Assembly (NCBI GenBank): GCA_007134725.1
Contig: SLKF01000128.1
Span: forward strand, 1-8,849
DNA from: Clostridiales bacterium
GTDB lineage: Bacteria > Bacillota > Clostridia > Peptostreptococcales > T1SED10-28
Reading direction: 5' to 3'
Length of the DNA: 8,849 nucleotides
A program made the translations under genes and the position numbers. Below, in pieces: positions 1 to 6,227 of the stretch (within the stretch, counting starts at the first letter, position 1; every line of letters begins with the position of its first letter). The notes under the pieces are model-generated. The model saw only the letters and a list, made by a program, of their open reading frames with translations. It was not told the origin of the DNA and did no database searches.

Positions 1-73
1 GGGGTCTGATGATTAAAAAATAAAAAATCGCCAGAAAACCTAACATTAACAGTATTCCAGAATATTGTTCCAT
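1..73 (-). CDS. yajC: Preprotein translocase subunit YajC (N-terminal 24 codons, cut by window edge)
   Basis: Reading leftward from the ATG at 73-71 gives 24 codons with no stop before the window edge. The peptide starts MEQYSGILLMLGFLAIF and continues YFLIIRP. A short N-terminal membrane span ending in the FYFLIIRP signature is the hallmark of YajC, the small single-span protein that associates with SecD-SecF beside the SecYEG channel. The conserved QQK-rich cytoplasmic tail would lie outside the window. A strong GGAGG (80-84) sits 6 nt before the ATG, which fixes the start. The gene follows the MATE transporter on the same strand after a 100-bp gap that holds a possible promoter of its own, so it need not depend on read-through. 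The identification rests on one short but distinctive motif. Confidence 0.85.
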   Translation of the reverse strand, partial: MEQYSGILLMLGFLAIFYFLIIRP

Positions 74-95
74 GATATTCCTCCTTTTCTTTTCT

Positions 96-124
96 ACTAT
101 ATAATTTTAAACCATTTCAACCAA
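96..124 (-). promoter_or_regulatory. Possible sigma-A promoter for yajC
   Basis: On the minus strand, TATAGT (101-96) matches five of six bases of the -10 consensus. It is preceded at exactly 17 bp by TTGGTT (124-119), which has only the TTG of the -35 consensus. Transcription would start near position 90, leaving a very short leader before the yajC ribosome site. It overlaps the inverted repeat at 104-141. The -35 match is weak, so this is a candidate only. Confidence 0.35.
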
Positions 125-141
125 AATTAAAATGGTAAAAT
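104..141. repeat. Imperfect AT-rich inverted repeat between the transporter gene and yajC
   Basis: ACCATTT (111-117) is matched by AAATGGT (130-136) across a 12-nt spacer. The match extends outward through ATTTT/AAAAT if two extra A bases on the left arm are bulged. It overlaps the candidate yajC promoter, so it could be an operator. It could also be a weak 3' hairpin of the transporter transcript, although no clean T-run follows it on the minus strand. Function is unknown. Confidence 0.35.
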
Positions 142-173
142 TCAGTTTTTTGCGAATTTCTGAAGAATTCCCT

Positions 174-1517
174 CTAACCGATTACTCGGAAGCTTCGCAT
201 TTGGGTTCGCATCAAATAGTGGGTAATCAGCGTGGAAATAAAATCGGATATGGGAAAAGCCAACCAGATCCCATCGATTCCTATAAATAGGGGCAGTATC
301 AAGGCCATAGGAATTAGTATCAACACCTGCCTTGTCAAGGACAGAATAATTGCCGGCCGAGCTTTTCCAATGGACTGAAACATCCCCGCCCCCACAATTT
401 GATACCCTATTACGGGTAGCACAAATATGTTGATACGAATCGCCCGAACCCCCTGAGCAATTAACTCCGGATCATCATTAAACAGGCCGATCATGTAGCC
501 GGGAATGGTCATTAAAATGATATAGGCCAAGGTGGCAATTCCCGTAGTTCCTATGATCGCAAGCTTTAAGGTCTCATGTACCCGGGGATACTCTTTCGCC
601 CCGTAGTTGTATCCCACGATCGGTTGCATACCTTGTACTATACCCAATAACGGCATTAATGTAAAGGTTAATAATTTATTGATAGCCACAAATACGGCTA
701 AAGAGGTATCGTCTCCGTAGTGGGCCAAGGAATGGTTTAAAATTACACTCATCAGGGTACCCGCCGCCATTCTGGCAAAAGTGGAGGCGCCGATTAAAAA
801 AATCTCTCGAATAATTTTTATGTCCGGTCGAAAATAGGCTTTTCGAACTTTCAGGCTGCTTTTTCCCCGAATAAAATAATATAAGAGGTAAATTGCCGCA
901 AAGGACTGGGCCAGTACCGTGGCCAGGGCCGCCCCTCGAATGCCCATATTCAGTCCAAATATAAATATGGGATCCAGTATAATATTGAGTCCTGCGGAAA
1001 TAATCATCGTGATCATGGCTACCTTAGCATTTCCCTCCGCTCGAACAATATTGTTGCTTCCCATGGCGAAAACAAAGACTACGGAGCCCAGTAAAATCAC
1101 CTGAATGTATTCTAAAGCGTAAGGGAGAGAGGCTTCCGTGGCTCCAAAGAGTTTTAAAATCGGAGTGGTAAACAACAGTCCAACAATAGATATCAAAAGA
1201 CTTAAGGAAATCAGCAGGAAAAAAATATTTCCCACGGTTTTTTCTCCATGTTTTTTATCCCCTTTTCCAAGGCTTCTGGATATGATCGAGGCACCTCCCA
1301 CTCCCACGGTCTGGGCAATGGACATCACAAGGATCTGTATGGGAAAGGCGATTTGAAGCCCGGCCATACCGATGGTTCCCACGGCTCTACCGACGAAGAT
1401 GGCATCCACCAAACTGTACATGGACTGCACGGCCATCCCCACCATGGCAGGCGCCGACATTTTAATCAATAATGTCTTAATTTTTTCATTCCCTAACAGT
1501 TCGCTATGGGTCATCAT
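174..1517 (-). CDS. MATE-family multidrug/sodium-coupled efflux transporter
   Basis: This is a 447-residue, very hydrophobic protein of the usual length for the MATE family, whose 12-helix members export cationic drugs or metabolites using a Na+ or H+ gradient. The N-terminal half has the family pattern: APAMVGMAVQSMYSLVDAIFVGR in pieces near residues 22-44, a GVGGASIISRSLGKGD loop near 72-87, and the polar helix start ILDPIFIFGLNMGIRGAALATV near 180-201. The second repeat carries GIVQGMQPIVGYNYGAKEY near 290-308 and GAGMFQSIGKARPA near 374-387, matching the paired-repeat architecture. Two adjacent ATG codons are possible starts. GAGGA at 1524-1528 lies 6 nt before the first and 9 nt before the second, so either would work. 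A good promoter lies upstream and the gene is divergent from the sigma-54 activator. The substrate cannot be read from sequence, and the family call is firm. Confidence 0.93.
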   Translation of the reverse strand: MMTHSELLGNEKIKTLLIKMSAPAMVGMAVQSMYSLVDAIFVGRAVGTIGMAGLQIAFPIQILVMSIAQTVGVGGASIISRSLGKGDKKHGEKTVGNIFFLLISLSLLISIVGLLFTTPILKLFGATEASLPYALEYIQVILLGSVVFVFAMGSNNIVRAEGNAKVAMITMIISAGLNIILDPIFIFGLNMGIRGAALATVLAQSFAAIYLLYYFIRGKSSLKVRKAYFRPDIKIIREIFLIGASTFARMAAGTLMSVILNHSLAHYGDDTSLAVFVAINKLLTFTLMPLLGIVQGMQPIVGYNYGAKEYPRVHETLKLAIIGTTGIATLAYIILMTIPGYMIGLFNDDPELIAQGVRAIRINIFVLPVIGYQIVGAGMFQSIGKARPAIILSLTRQVLILIPMALILPLFIGIDGIWLAFPISDFISTLITHYLMRTQMRSFRVIG

Positions 1518-1561
1518 AATTTTTCCTCATTTTTAGGTTTATTTTAATTGAACCAAAATTC

Positions 1562-1591
1562 ATAATATACCTTTTTACTGTACTTTGTCAA
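1562..1591 (-). promoter_or_regulatory. Sigma-A promoter of the MATE transporter gene
   Basis: On the minus strand there is a perfect -35 box TTGACA (1591-1586). It is followed at 16 bp by TATATT (1569-1564) or at 18 bp by TATTAT (1567-1562), each five of six to the -10 consensus. Transcription would start near 1555, about 40 nt before the start codon. This is the best housekeeping promoter in the window. Confidence 0.72.
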
Positions 1592-1693
1592 ATCCCATAC
1601 TTCCATAAATACCCGGCACTAAAGACTTTTTTACCCTTTTTCTTCCTAAATTAAAATCTATTTAATAAAATTTCTGATAATTCATCATTTTCC

Positions 1694-1723
1694 TTGGAAA
1701 TTATCTTGAATATCCGTTAAAAT
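1694..1723 (+). promoter_or_regulatory. Possible sigma-A promoter of the sigma-54 activator gene
   Basis: TTGGAA (1694-1699; four of six to consensus) is followed after 18 bp by TAAAAT (1718-1723; five of six). The start point would fall near 1730, just upstream of the 1746-1750 ribosome site. The position is sensible, but each box is imperfect. The rest of the 1518-1758 divergent gap is AT-rich with no other structure I could support. Confidence 0.45.
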
Positions 1724-1745
1724 AGAAGAAAGACATGGAACCCAT

Positions 1746-1750
1746 GGAGG
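1746..1750 (+). promoter_or_regulatory. Ribosome binding site that sets the activator start at 1759
   Basis: GGAGG stands 8 nt before the ATG at 1759. The earlier in-frame ATG at 1735 has only a weak purine stretch in front of it and would place this strong site inside the coding region. The downstream ATG, followed by the lysine-rich MKKDTII, is therefore preferred. Confidence 0.7.
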
Positions 1751-1758
1751 TTTTGCTA

Positions 1759-3654
1759 ATGAAAAAAGATACCATTATCCAGTCCCACGATCGAAGTAAG
1801 GCTTTCGGAATTCATACCCGTCAAACCTTCAGCTCGAAGATTTTAAAAGAAGAGGCTTTGGAAAAAGTTTTGCAAAAGAACAAACTATTAATCGCACTAT
1901 CGGAACCGATCATCAACAATTTGTACAATTTCGTTAAAGGTTCGGGTTTTTTCGGGATCCTTACCGATGCAAACGGCTGCATCCTCAATATTATGGGGGA
2001 TGAAAATGTGTTGGAAATCGCCTTTAATCTGGATATGGTTCCTGGAGCCTACATGAGCGAGCAACATATCGGAACCAATGCCATGGGTACCGCTCTTTGG
2101 GAAAAAAACCCGGTACAGATTTCCGGTCAAGAGCATTTTGTTCAGGTTTATCATCGCTGGACTTGTTCTGCAGCACCTATTCAAGATCCCAAAGGAAATA
2201 TTATCGGAACCCTGAATCTTACAGGCTTTAGTAATCTGGTTCATTCACATACCTTAGGGATGGTTGTCTCTGCTGTACAGTCCATAGAACTTGCCCTAAA
2301 ACATCAACAGATAAAAGATAAACTTCTATGGTCCCGACAATATGCGGATACTGTCATCGACTCTATTCCCAAAGGGATTTTAACCGTCAGTCCCCGGGGG
2401 TTTATTAAAAGCATCAACCGAAAGGGCCAAAAAATCGTCGGTGCTTCGAAGGATGCCTTAATCGGGCTACCCATTGAAGAGTTTTTTACCGATTGGCCGA
2501 AGATCAAAACCTCTTTTTCCGATCAGAAGTTTCACTTAAAATCTCGAACGTATATTCAACAGGATCATCAAAGTCTGGAAATCACCCTGGAACTCTATCC
2601 TATTTTTGACTCAAGGGAAAAAGAAAAAGGCATGATCTGCATTTTTTCTGAAGTTCCAAGAATTTCCCGAGAAGAACAGGCTGCAGTCCATCATAACATG
2701 TATACCTTTGATAAAATTATCGGTCGAAATAAAAAGTTTTTAAACACCCTGGAGTATGCCAAGCAGATTGCCAACAGCCCATCCACCGTACTCATTTCCG
2801 GGGAAAGCGGAACCGGTAAAGAAGTCTTTGCCCAGTCCATCCATCAGGCCAGTGATCGCCAAAACCAACCCTTTATTCCCCTAAACTGCGGGGCAATCCC
2901 TAAGGACCTTATCGAATCCGAACTTTTCGGTTACGAAGAAGGGGCCTTTACCGGAGCTAGGAAAGGCGGTAATAAAGGAAAGTTCGAACTGGCTCATAAG
3001 GGAACCTTATTTCTGGATGAAATCGGCGAAATGCCACTTTTTATGCAAACCCATCTTCTTCGGGTTTTAGAGGAACGGGAGTTTTATAGGATTGGCGGCG
3101 GAAAAAAAATCCCTGTAGATGTACGGATTATTGCCGCAACCAATAAAGATCTTCGCAGCGAGGTGGAAAAAGGAAATTTTCGTAAAGATTTGTATTATCG
3201 AATCAATGTCTTACCCTTGTCCCTCGCCCCCTTACGACAAAGAAAAGACGACATTCCCTTATTTATCGATTATTTTATGACAACCAAATCTCTAAAGTTA
3301 GGTAAGGAGAGCTTTGCTCTCTCAAAGGAAAAATTGGAAGAGTTGCTCCATTATCATTGGCCGGGAAATATTCGAGAACTGGAGAACATGGTGGAACAAT
3401 TGGTTAACGCACAAAGTACCCTAAGGGATCCTCAAGATTCGATTCGATCTGTAGGCGATTTTCCAAGTTCCCAGGAACATAGTTCTTTCAAGGACTCTGA
3501 AACACCCCTTAAACCCCTGACTTCCATTGAAAAAGATCATATTATCCAAGTTTTGACACATTTCAATCATAACATTACCGCATCTGCCAAGGTCCTGGGT
3601 CTGGGAAGAAATACCCTCTACCGGAAAATGGATAAATATCAAATCCCCTACTAA
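1759..3654 (+). CDS. Sigma-54-dependent transcriptional activator (GAF-PAS-AAA+-Fis HTH, AcoR type)
   Basis: This 631-residue enhancer-binding protein contacts sigma-54 RNA polymerase from a distant site and uses ATP to open the promoter. Domains in order, numbered from the 1759 start: a GAF-like sensor near 62-160 with the AcoR-type stretch [15 protein letters not shown]; a PAS domain near 195-292; the AAA+ core near 318-545 with Walker A GESGTGKE (348-355), the sigma-54 contact loop GAFTGA (395-400), Walker [11 protein letters not shown] (415-424) and NIRELE (537-542); and a Fis-type helix-turn-helix at 606-629 that would bind DNA. There is no receiver domain, so direct sensing of a small molecule is likelier than phosphorylation by a kinase. 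A perfect -24/-12 promoter for the AOR gene lies about 200 bp downstream, making AOR the obvious target. The effector is unknown; an aldehyde, acetoin-like compound or fermentation intermediate is inference. A 639-residue form from the ATG at 1735 is the alternative start. Confidence 0.95.
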   Translation: MKKDTIIQSHDRSKAFGIHTRQTFSSKILKEEALEKVLQKNKLLIALSEPIINNLYNFVKGSGFFGILTDANGCILNIMGDENVLEIAFNLDMVPGAYMSEQHIGTNAMGTALWEKNPVQISGQEHFVQVYHRWTCSAAPIQDPKGNIIGTLNLTGFSNLVHSHTLGMVVSAVQSIELALKHQQIKDKLLWSRQYADTVIDSIPKGILTVSPRGFIKSINRKGQKIVGASKDALIGLPIEEFFTDWPKIKTSFSDQKFHLKSRTYIQQDHQSLEITLELYPIFDSREKEKGMICIFSEVPRISREEQAAVHHNMYTFDKIIGRNKKFLNTLEYAKQIANSPSTVLISGESGTGKEVFAQSIHQASDRQNQPFIPLNCGAIPKDLIESELFGYEEGAFTGARKGGNKGKFELAHKGTLFLDEIGEMPLFMQTHLLRVLEEREFYRIGGGKKIPVDVRIIAATNKDLRSEVEKGNFRKDLYYRINVLPLSLAPLRQRKDDIPLFIDYFMTTKSLKLGKESFALSKEKLEELLHYHWPGNIRELENMVEQLVNAQSTLRDPQDSIRSVGDFPSSQEHSSFKDSETPLKPLTSIEKDHIIQVLTHFNHNITASAKVLGLGRNTLYRKMDKYQIPY

Positions 3655-3655
3655 C

Positions 3656-3690
3656 CGTTCCATAAGAGAACAGTGTTCTTTTATGGAACG
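3656..3690. promoter_or_regulatory. Near-perfect 35-bp palindrome: candidate activator binding site (UAS) or 3' hairpin
   Basis: Two 17-nt arms flank a single base. The left arm runs CGTTCCATAAGAGAACA and the right arm is its complement except for one G/T position, which would still pair as G-U in RNA. It begins 2 nt after the activator stop codon and its centre (3673) is about 210 bp upstream of the predicted sigma-54 start point. That is a normal distance for an enhancer site. The half-site GTTCCAT recurs at 3709-3715. As RNA it could also end or protect the activator transcript, but the T-rich stretch begins 10 nt or more beyond the stem, so a classic terminator fits less well. Confidence 0.6.
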
Positions 3691-3705
3691 ATAATAAATT
3701 TGTTT

Positions 3706-3726
3706 TTTGTTCCATTTAGGGACAAA
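3706..3726. promoter_or_regulatory. Second inverted repeat, candidate activator binding site
   Basis: TTTGTTCC (3706-3713) and GGGACAAA (3719-3726) form an inverted repeat with 5-nt spacing and one mismatch. It shares the GTTCCAT half-site with the larger palindrome. The two centres (3673 and 3716) are 43 bp apart, close to four helical turns, as expected for cooperative sites on one DNA face. An A/T-tract (about 3724-3741) just downstream might help bend the DNA. The binding role is inferred from position and repetition. Confidence 0.45.
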
Positions 3727-3856
3727 TTTAAAAAAATCTTTAGAGATCCCTCTTAGGAAATAAAATGTTATCTTTTCCAATCCTTTACAACCCTTCTCTT
3801 TACTAATACAATCCGAACAATATTGCCCTCTTCTATTTTTCGAATTTTATAATAAT

Positions 3857-3874
3857 TTGGCACGATCTTTGCTA
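3857..3874 (+). promoter_or_regulatory. Sigma-54 (-24/-12) promoter of the AOR gene
   Basis: TTGGCACGATCTTTGCTA matches the sigma-54 consensus TGGCACG-N4-TTGCW at every fixed base. The invariant GG (3859-3860) and GC (3871-3872) are separated by exactly 10 bp. The start point would fall near 3884, giving a leader of about 49 nt to the AOR start codon. The upstream neighbour encodes a sigma-54 activator and lies on the same strand, which supports the call strongly. No competing sigma-A promoter was evident. Confidence 0.93.
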
Positions 3875-3890
3875 TGTATAAGGGTAAGGT

Positions 3891-3910
3891 ACAAATCTTT
3901 TAAGATCTGT
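3891..3910 (+). other. Small inverted repeat in the AOR leader
   Basis: ACAAATCTTT and TAAGATCTGT pair at 8 of 10 positions, so a small weak hairpin may form in the leader between the sigma-54 start point and the ribosome site (AGGAGG, 3920-3925). It is too small for any riboswitch class I know. It may affect mRNA stability or have no function. Confidence 0.3.
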
Positions 3911-3932
3911 ATATTAAAAAGGAGGAATTCTG

Positions 3933-5723
3933 ATGAGTGGATATTGTGGCAAAATTTTAAGAATTAATCTTGATGAAAGGAAGGTTATCAAGGAAGATCT
4001 GAATATGGAGTGGGCCAATGCTTATATAGGCGGTCGAGGATTGGCAACAAAGTATTTTTACGAAGAAGTGGATCCAAAGGTGGATGCCTTTAGTAAAGAC
4101 AACAAGTTAATCGTTGCTACCGGGCCCTTAAGCGGAACCCCCACACCTACCGGCGGACGATACATGGTTATTACAAAATCGCCTCTGACCGACACCATCG
4201 CCTCTTCAAATTCCGGTGGTCGCTGGGGTGCAGAATTAAAGTTCTGTGGCTATGACATGATTATTCTGGAAGGCAAAGCCGACAAACCGGTGTATATCGA
4301 CATCAAAGATGATGTGGTGGAAATTAAGGATGCCGCACACCTTTGGGGTCAAACAACTTCGAAAACCATGGAGCTTCTGGCTAAGGATGTTGGCGATAAA
4401 GCCAAAATTCTAAACATCGGCCCTGCAGGAGAAAAACTATCCCGTATTGCTTCCGTAATGAATGATATGGACCGTGCCGCAGGACGATCCGGTGTTGGGG
4501 CTGTAATGGGTTCTAAAAATGTTAAAGCCATCACCGTAAAAGGTTCCGGGAAGCCGGAAATCCATGACAAAGATGAATTAAAGCAAGTGGTGTCAAGAGT
4601 CAATAAAATGATCAAAGAAAACGGCGTTACGGGCGAAGGACTTCCCACTTATGGAACCGCCGTATTGGTTAATATTATCAATGAAAACGGAGTATTCCCT
4701 ACAAACAACTTCCAATCTTCAACTTTTGATAAAGCCGAAGAGATCAGCGGGGAAACCTTAGCGGAAAAATATCTGATCAAGCGAACCGGTTGTTACGGAT
4801 GTCCCATTGCCTGCGGACGCCACTGTAAGGTGGATGATTTGGAAGCCGGCGGACCGGAGTACGAAACCATCTGGGGTTATGGAGCGGACTGTGGCCTTTC
4901 CAACATGGGAAATATCATCAAAGCCAACTATTGGTGTAATGAAATGGGTCTGGATACGATTTCCGCCTCTACTACCATTGCTGCAGCCATGGAACTATAT
5001 CAAAAAGGACTGATTACCGATAAAGATCTTGATGGAGTTCCTCTAGAATTCGGCAATGATGATGCCATTATTGAATGGACCAAACGCATGGGTCTACGGG
5101 AAGGGTTAGGAGATAAATTAGCGGAAGGTTCCTACCGATTAGGGGAACATTTCGGGGCTCCGGAAGTATCCATGAGTGTTAAAAAACAGGAACTTCCTGC
5201 CTATGATCCTCGAGCCATTCAAGGACAGGGTCTCGCCTATGCCACTTCCAACCGAGGCGGCTGTCACGTTCGAGCGTATCTGATTTCTCCTGAAATCCTT
5301 GGACTTCCGGAAAAACTGGACAAGTTCTCCATCGAAGGAAAGCCTTTATGGGTAAAAACCTACCAGGATTTAACCGCTTCCCTTGATTCTTTAGGTCTAT
5401 GTCTATTCACGTCCTTCGCTATGGGCGCCGGAGACTATGCGGATATTTACAATGCTGCCGTGGGTACCAAGCATACCGACGAATCCATCTTAGAATCCGG
5501 TGACCGCATTTGGACTTTAGAAAGAATGTTTAACTTGAAATCCGGTTTAAGCAAAAAAGACGACACCTTACCCCACCGATTGTTAAAAGAAGCGATCCCC
5601 GATGGTCCTGCAAAGGATAAAGTCAGCTTATTGGATCAAATGCTTCCCGAGTACTATGAATTACGGGGTTGGGACGAGAATGGAGTCCCTACGGAAGATA
5701 AACTGAAAAGTCTAAACATCTAG
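3933..5723 (+). CDS. aor: Aldehyde:ferredoxin oxidoreductase (tungsten/molybdenum bis-pyranopterin enzyme)
   Basis: This 596-residue protein has the usual length for the AOR family: cytoplasmic enzymes that oxidise aldehydes to carboxylic acids with ferredoxin as electron acceptor, or run in reverse. The N-terminal AOR domain opens GYCGKILRINLDERKV and holds GGRGLATKYFYEEV (33-46) and the glycine-rich TGPLSGTPTPTGGRY. The [4Fe-4S] cluster ligands are visible as C287, C290 and C294 (CYGCPIAC) and C490 in DSLGLC, the family's CX2CX3C plus distant Cys pattern. Pterin-binding segments include AAGRSGVGAVMGSKNVKAI (182-200) and DSLGLC (485-490); GPEYET (307-312) matches the conserved acidic active-site region. 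The start is fixed by AGGAGG (3920-3925), 7 nt before the ATG. It is transcribed from the -24/-12 promoter and followed by a MoaD-like gene, a common pairing. Tungsten is the likely metal from family knowledge. The exact aldehyde cannot be read from sequence. Confidence 0.95.
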   Translation: MSGYCGKILRINLDERKVIKEDLNMEWANAYIGGRGLATKYFYEEVDPKVDAFSKDNKLIVATGPLSGTPTPTGGRYMVITKSPLTDTIASSNSGGRWGAELKFCGYDMIILEGKADKPVYIDIKDDVVEIKDAAHLWGQTTSKTMELLAKDVGDKAKILNIGPAGEKLSRIASVMNDMDRAAGRSGVGAVMGSKNVKAITVKGSGKPEIHDKDELKQVVSRVNKMIKENGVTGEGLPTYGTAVLVNIINENGVFPTNNFQSSTFDKAEEISGETLAEKYLIKRTGCYGCPIACGRHCKVDDLEAGGPEYETIWGYGADCGLSNMGNIIKANYWCNEMGLDTISASTTIAAAMELYQKGLITDKDLDGVPLEFGNDDAIIEWTKRMGLREGLGDKLAEGSYRLGEHFGAPEVSMSVKKQELPAYDPRAIQGQGLAYATSNRGGCHVRAYLISPEILGLPEKLDKFSIEGKPLWVKTYQDLTASLDSLGLCLFTSFAMGAGDYADIYNAAVGTKHTDESILESGDRIWTLERMFNLKSGLSKKDDTLPHRLLKEAIPDGPAKDKVSLLDQMLPEYYELRGWDENGVPTEDKLKSLNI

Positions 5724-5753
5724 TTCAAGGCTAATAAAGATTTACGAACCATC

Positions 5754-5790
5754 CATACAAGAAGAGCTTCTCAGAAGCTCTTCTTGTATG
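5754..5790 (+). terminator. Perfect 17-bp hairpin between AOR and the MoaD-like gene (partial terminator or processing site)
   Basis: Two perfectly complementary 17-nt arms (5754-5770 and 5774-5790) enclose a 3-nt TCA loop. The tail CTTTATTATTAGG is T-rich but not an unbroken T-run. It begins 30 nt after the AOR stop codon and ends 52 nt before the MoaD-like start. It may terminate most AOR transcripts with some read-through, or protect the 3' end of the AOR message. No convincing promoter for the downstream gene lies after it. Confidence 0.7.
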
Positions 5791-5842
5791 CTTTATTATT
5801 AGGAAAGTCTTATCCTATTTATGAACTATTCGAGGAGGTTTC

Positions 5843-6070
5843 ATGATGGAATTACAAATTAAACTGTTTGCCACCCTTCGGGAAGGACGTGGGAAAGTCC
5901 TTACCAAAGAATTCCCCTCCCCCGCAACCCCGAAACTGGTATTAGAAAACCTAAATATTGATGAAAAAGATGTTGCCATCTTATTAGTCAATGGTGTGGA
6001 TGGAAACCTGGACCAGGAGCTTCAAGAAGGAGACGTGTTATCGATTTTCCCACCGGTGGGTGGCGGTTAA
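5843..6070 (+). CDS. MoaD/ThiS-family sulfur carrier protein
   Basis: This 75-residue protein has the ubiquitin-like beta-grasp pattern of MoaD. It has an N-terminal strand LQIKLFATLREGRGK, a middle strand DVAILLVNGVDGNLDQEL, and the terminal DVLSIFPPVGGG. The C-terminal Gly-Gly is the family's working end: a MoeB-like enzyme adenylates it and converts it to a thiocarboxylate, which donates dithiolene sulfur to precursor Z when molybdopterin is made. Its position after AOR suggests a carrier dedicated to the tungsten pterin cofactor. No MoeB, MoaE or other cofactor gene is present here, so the partners must be elsewhere. AGGAGG (5833-5838) lies 4 nt before the first ATG and 7 nt before the adjacent second ATG (5846), so translation may really begin at the second and give 74 residues. 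It may depend on read-through past the 5754-5790 hairpin. Confidence 0.88.
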   Translation: MMELQIKLFATLREGRGKVLTKEFPSPATPKLVLENLNIDEKDVAILLVNGVDGNLDQELQEGDVLSIFPPVGGG

Positions 6071-6128
6071 ACCCTTTACCGCTAAGAACTAAAAAGCTTT
6101 AAAATCTAAACCCTAAATCAAACAGAGA

Positions 6129-6170
6129 AAAACCCTCTTAAACCCAGGATTCCTGGTTTAAGAGGGTTTT
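6129..6170. terminator. Bidirectional intrinsic terminator between convergent transcripts
   Basis: A long stem pairs AAAACCCTCTTAAACC (6129-6144) with GGTTTAAGAGGGTTTT (6155-6170). One bulged C and a short AGG/CCT inner stem cap a small loop. The plus-strand product ends in TTTTCTTT, and the minus-strand product ends in GGGTTTTTCTC. It can therefore stop both the plus-strand AOR-MoaD unit and the minus-strand RNase H1-LysM unit, whose stop codons lie about 58 nt away on either side. Confidence 0.88.
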
Positions 6171-6227
6171 CTTTGCATGTTTTTATCTGCTTAATGTAAA
6201 TTTTGATATTGTTCCCTTGTTCTCTTT

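Noticed and set aside
919..1472. Plus-strand frames opposite the MATE transporter, including a His-rich 74-residue one
   Set aside because: These are shadows of the transporter codons. The His-rich run is the complement of ATG/GTG-rich hydrophobic codons.
3421..3780. 119-residue minus-strand frame spanning the activator 3' end and the regulatory gap
   Set aside because: It overlaps the Fis HTH coding region and the palindromes, has no ribosome site, and resembles no protein.
3884..3932. A riboswitch, such as a molybdenum/tungsten cofactor element, in the AOR leader
   Set aside because: The leader predicted from the sigma-54 start point is only about 49 nt with one weak 20-nt hairpin, far too small for that class.
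5784..5813. A sigma-A promoter for the MoaD-like gene (TTGTAT with TCTTAT or TATCCT downstream)
   Set aside because: The -35-like box is part of the hairpin stem, the -10 matches are poor, and the only better-looking -10 box has 21-bp spacing.
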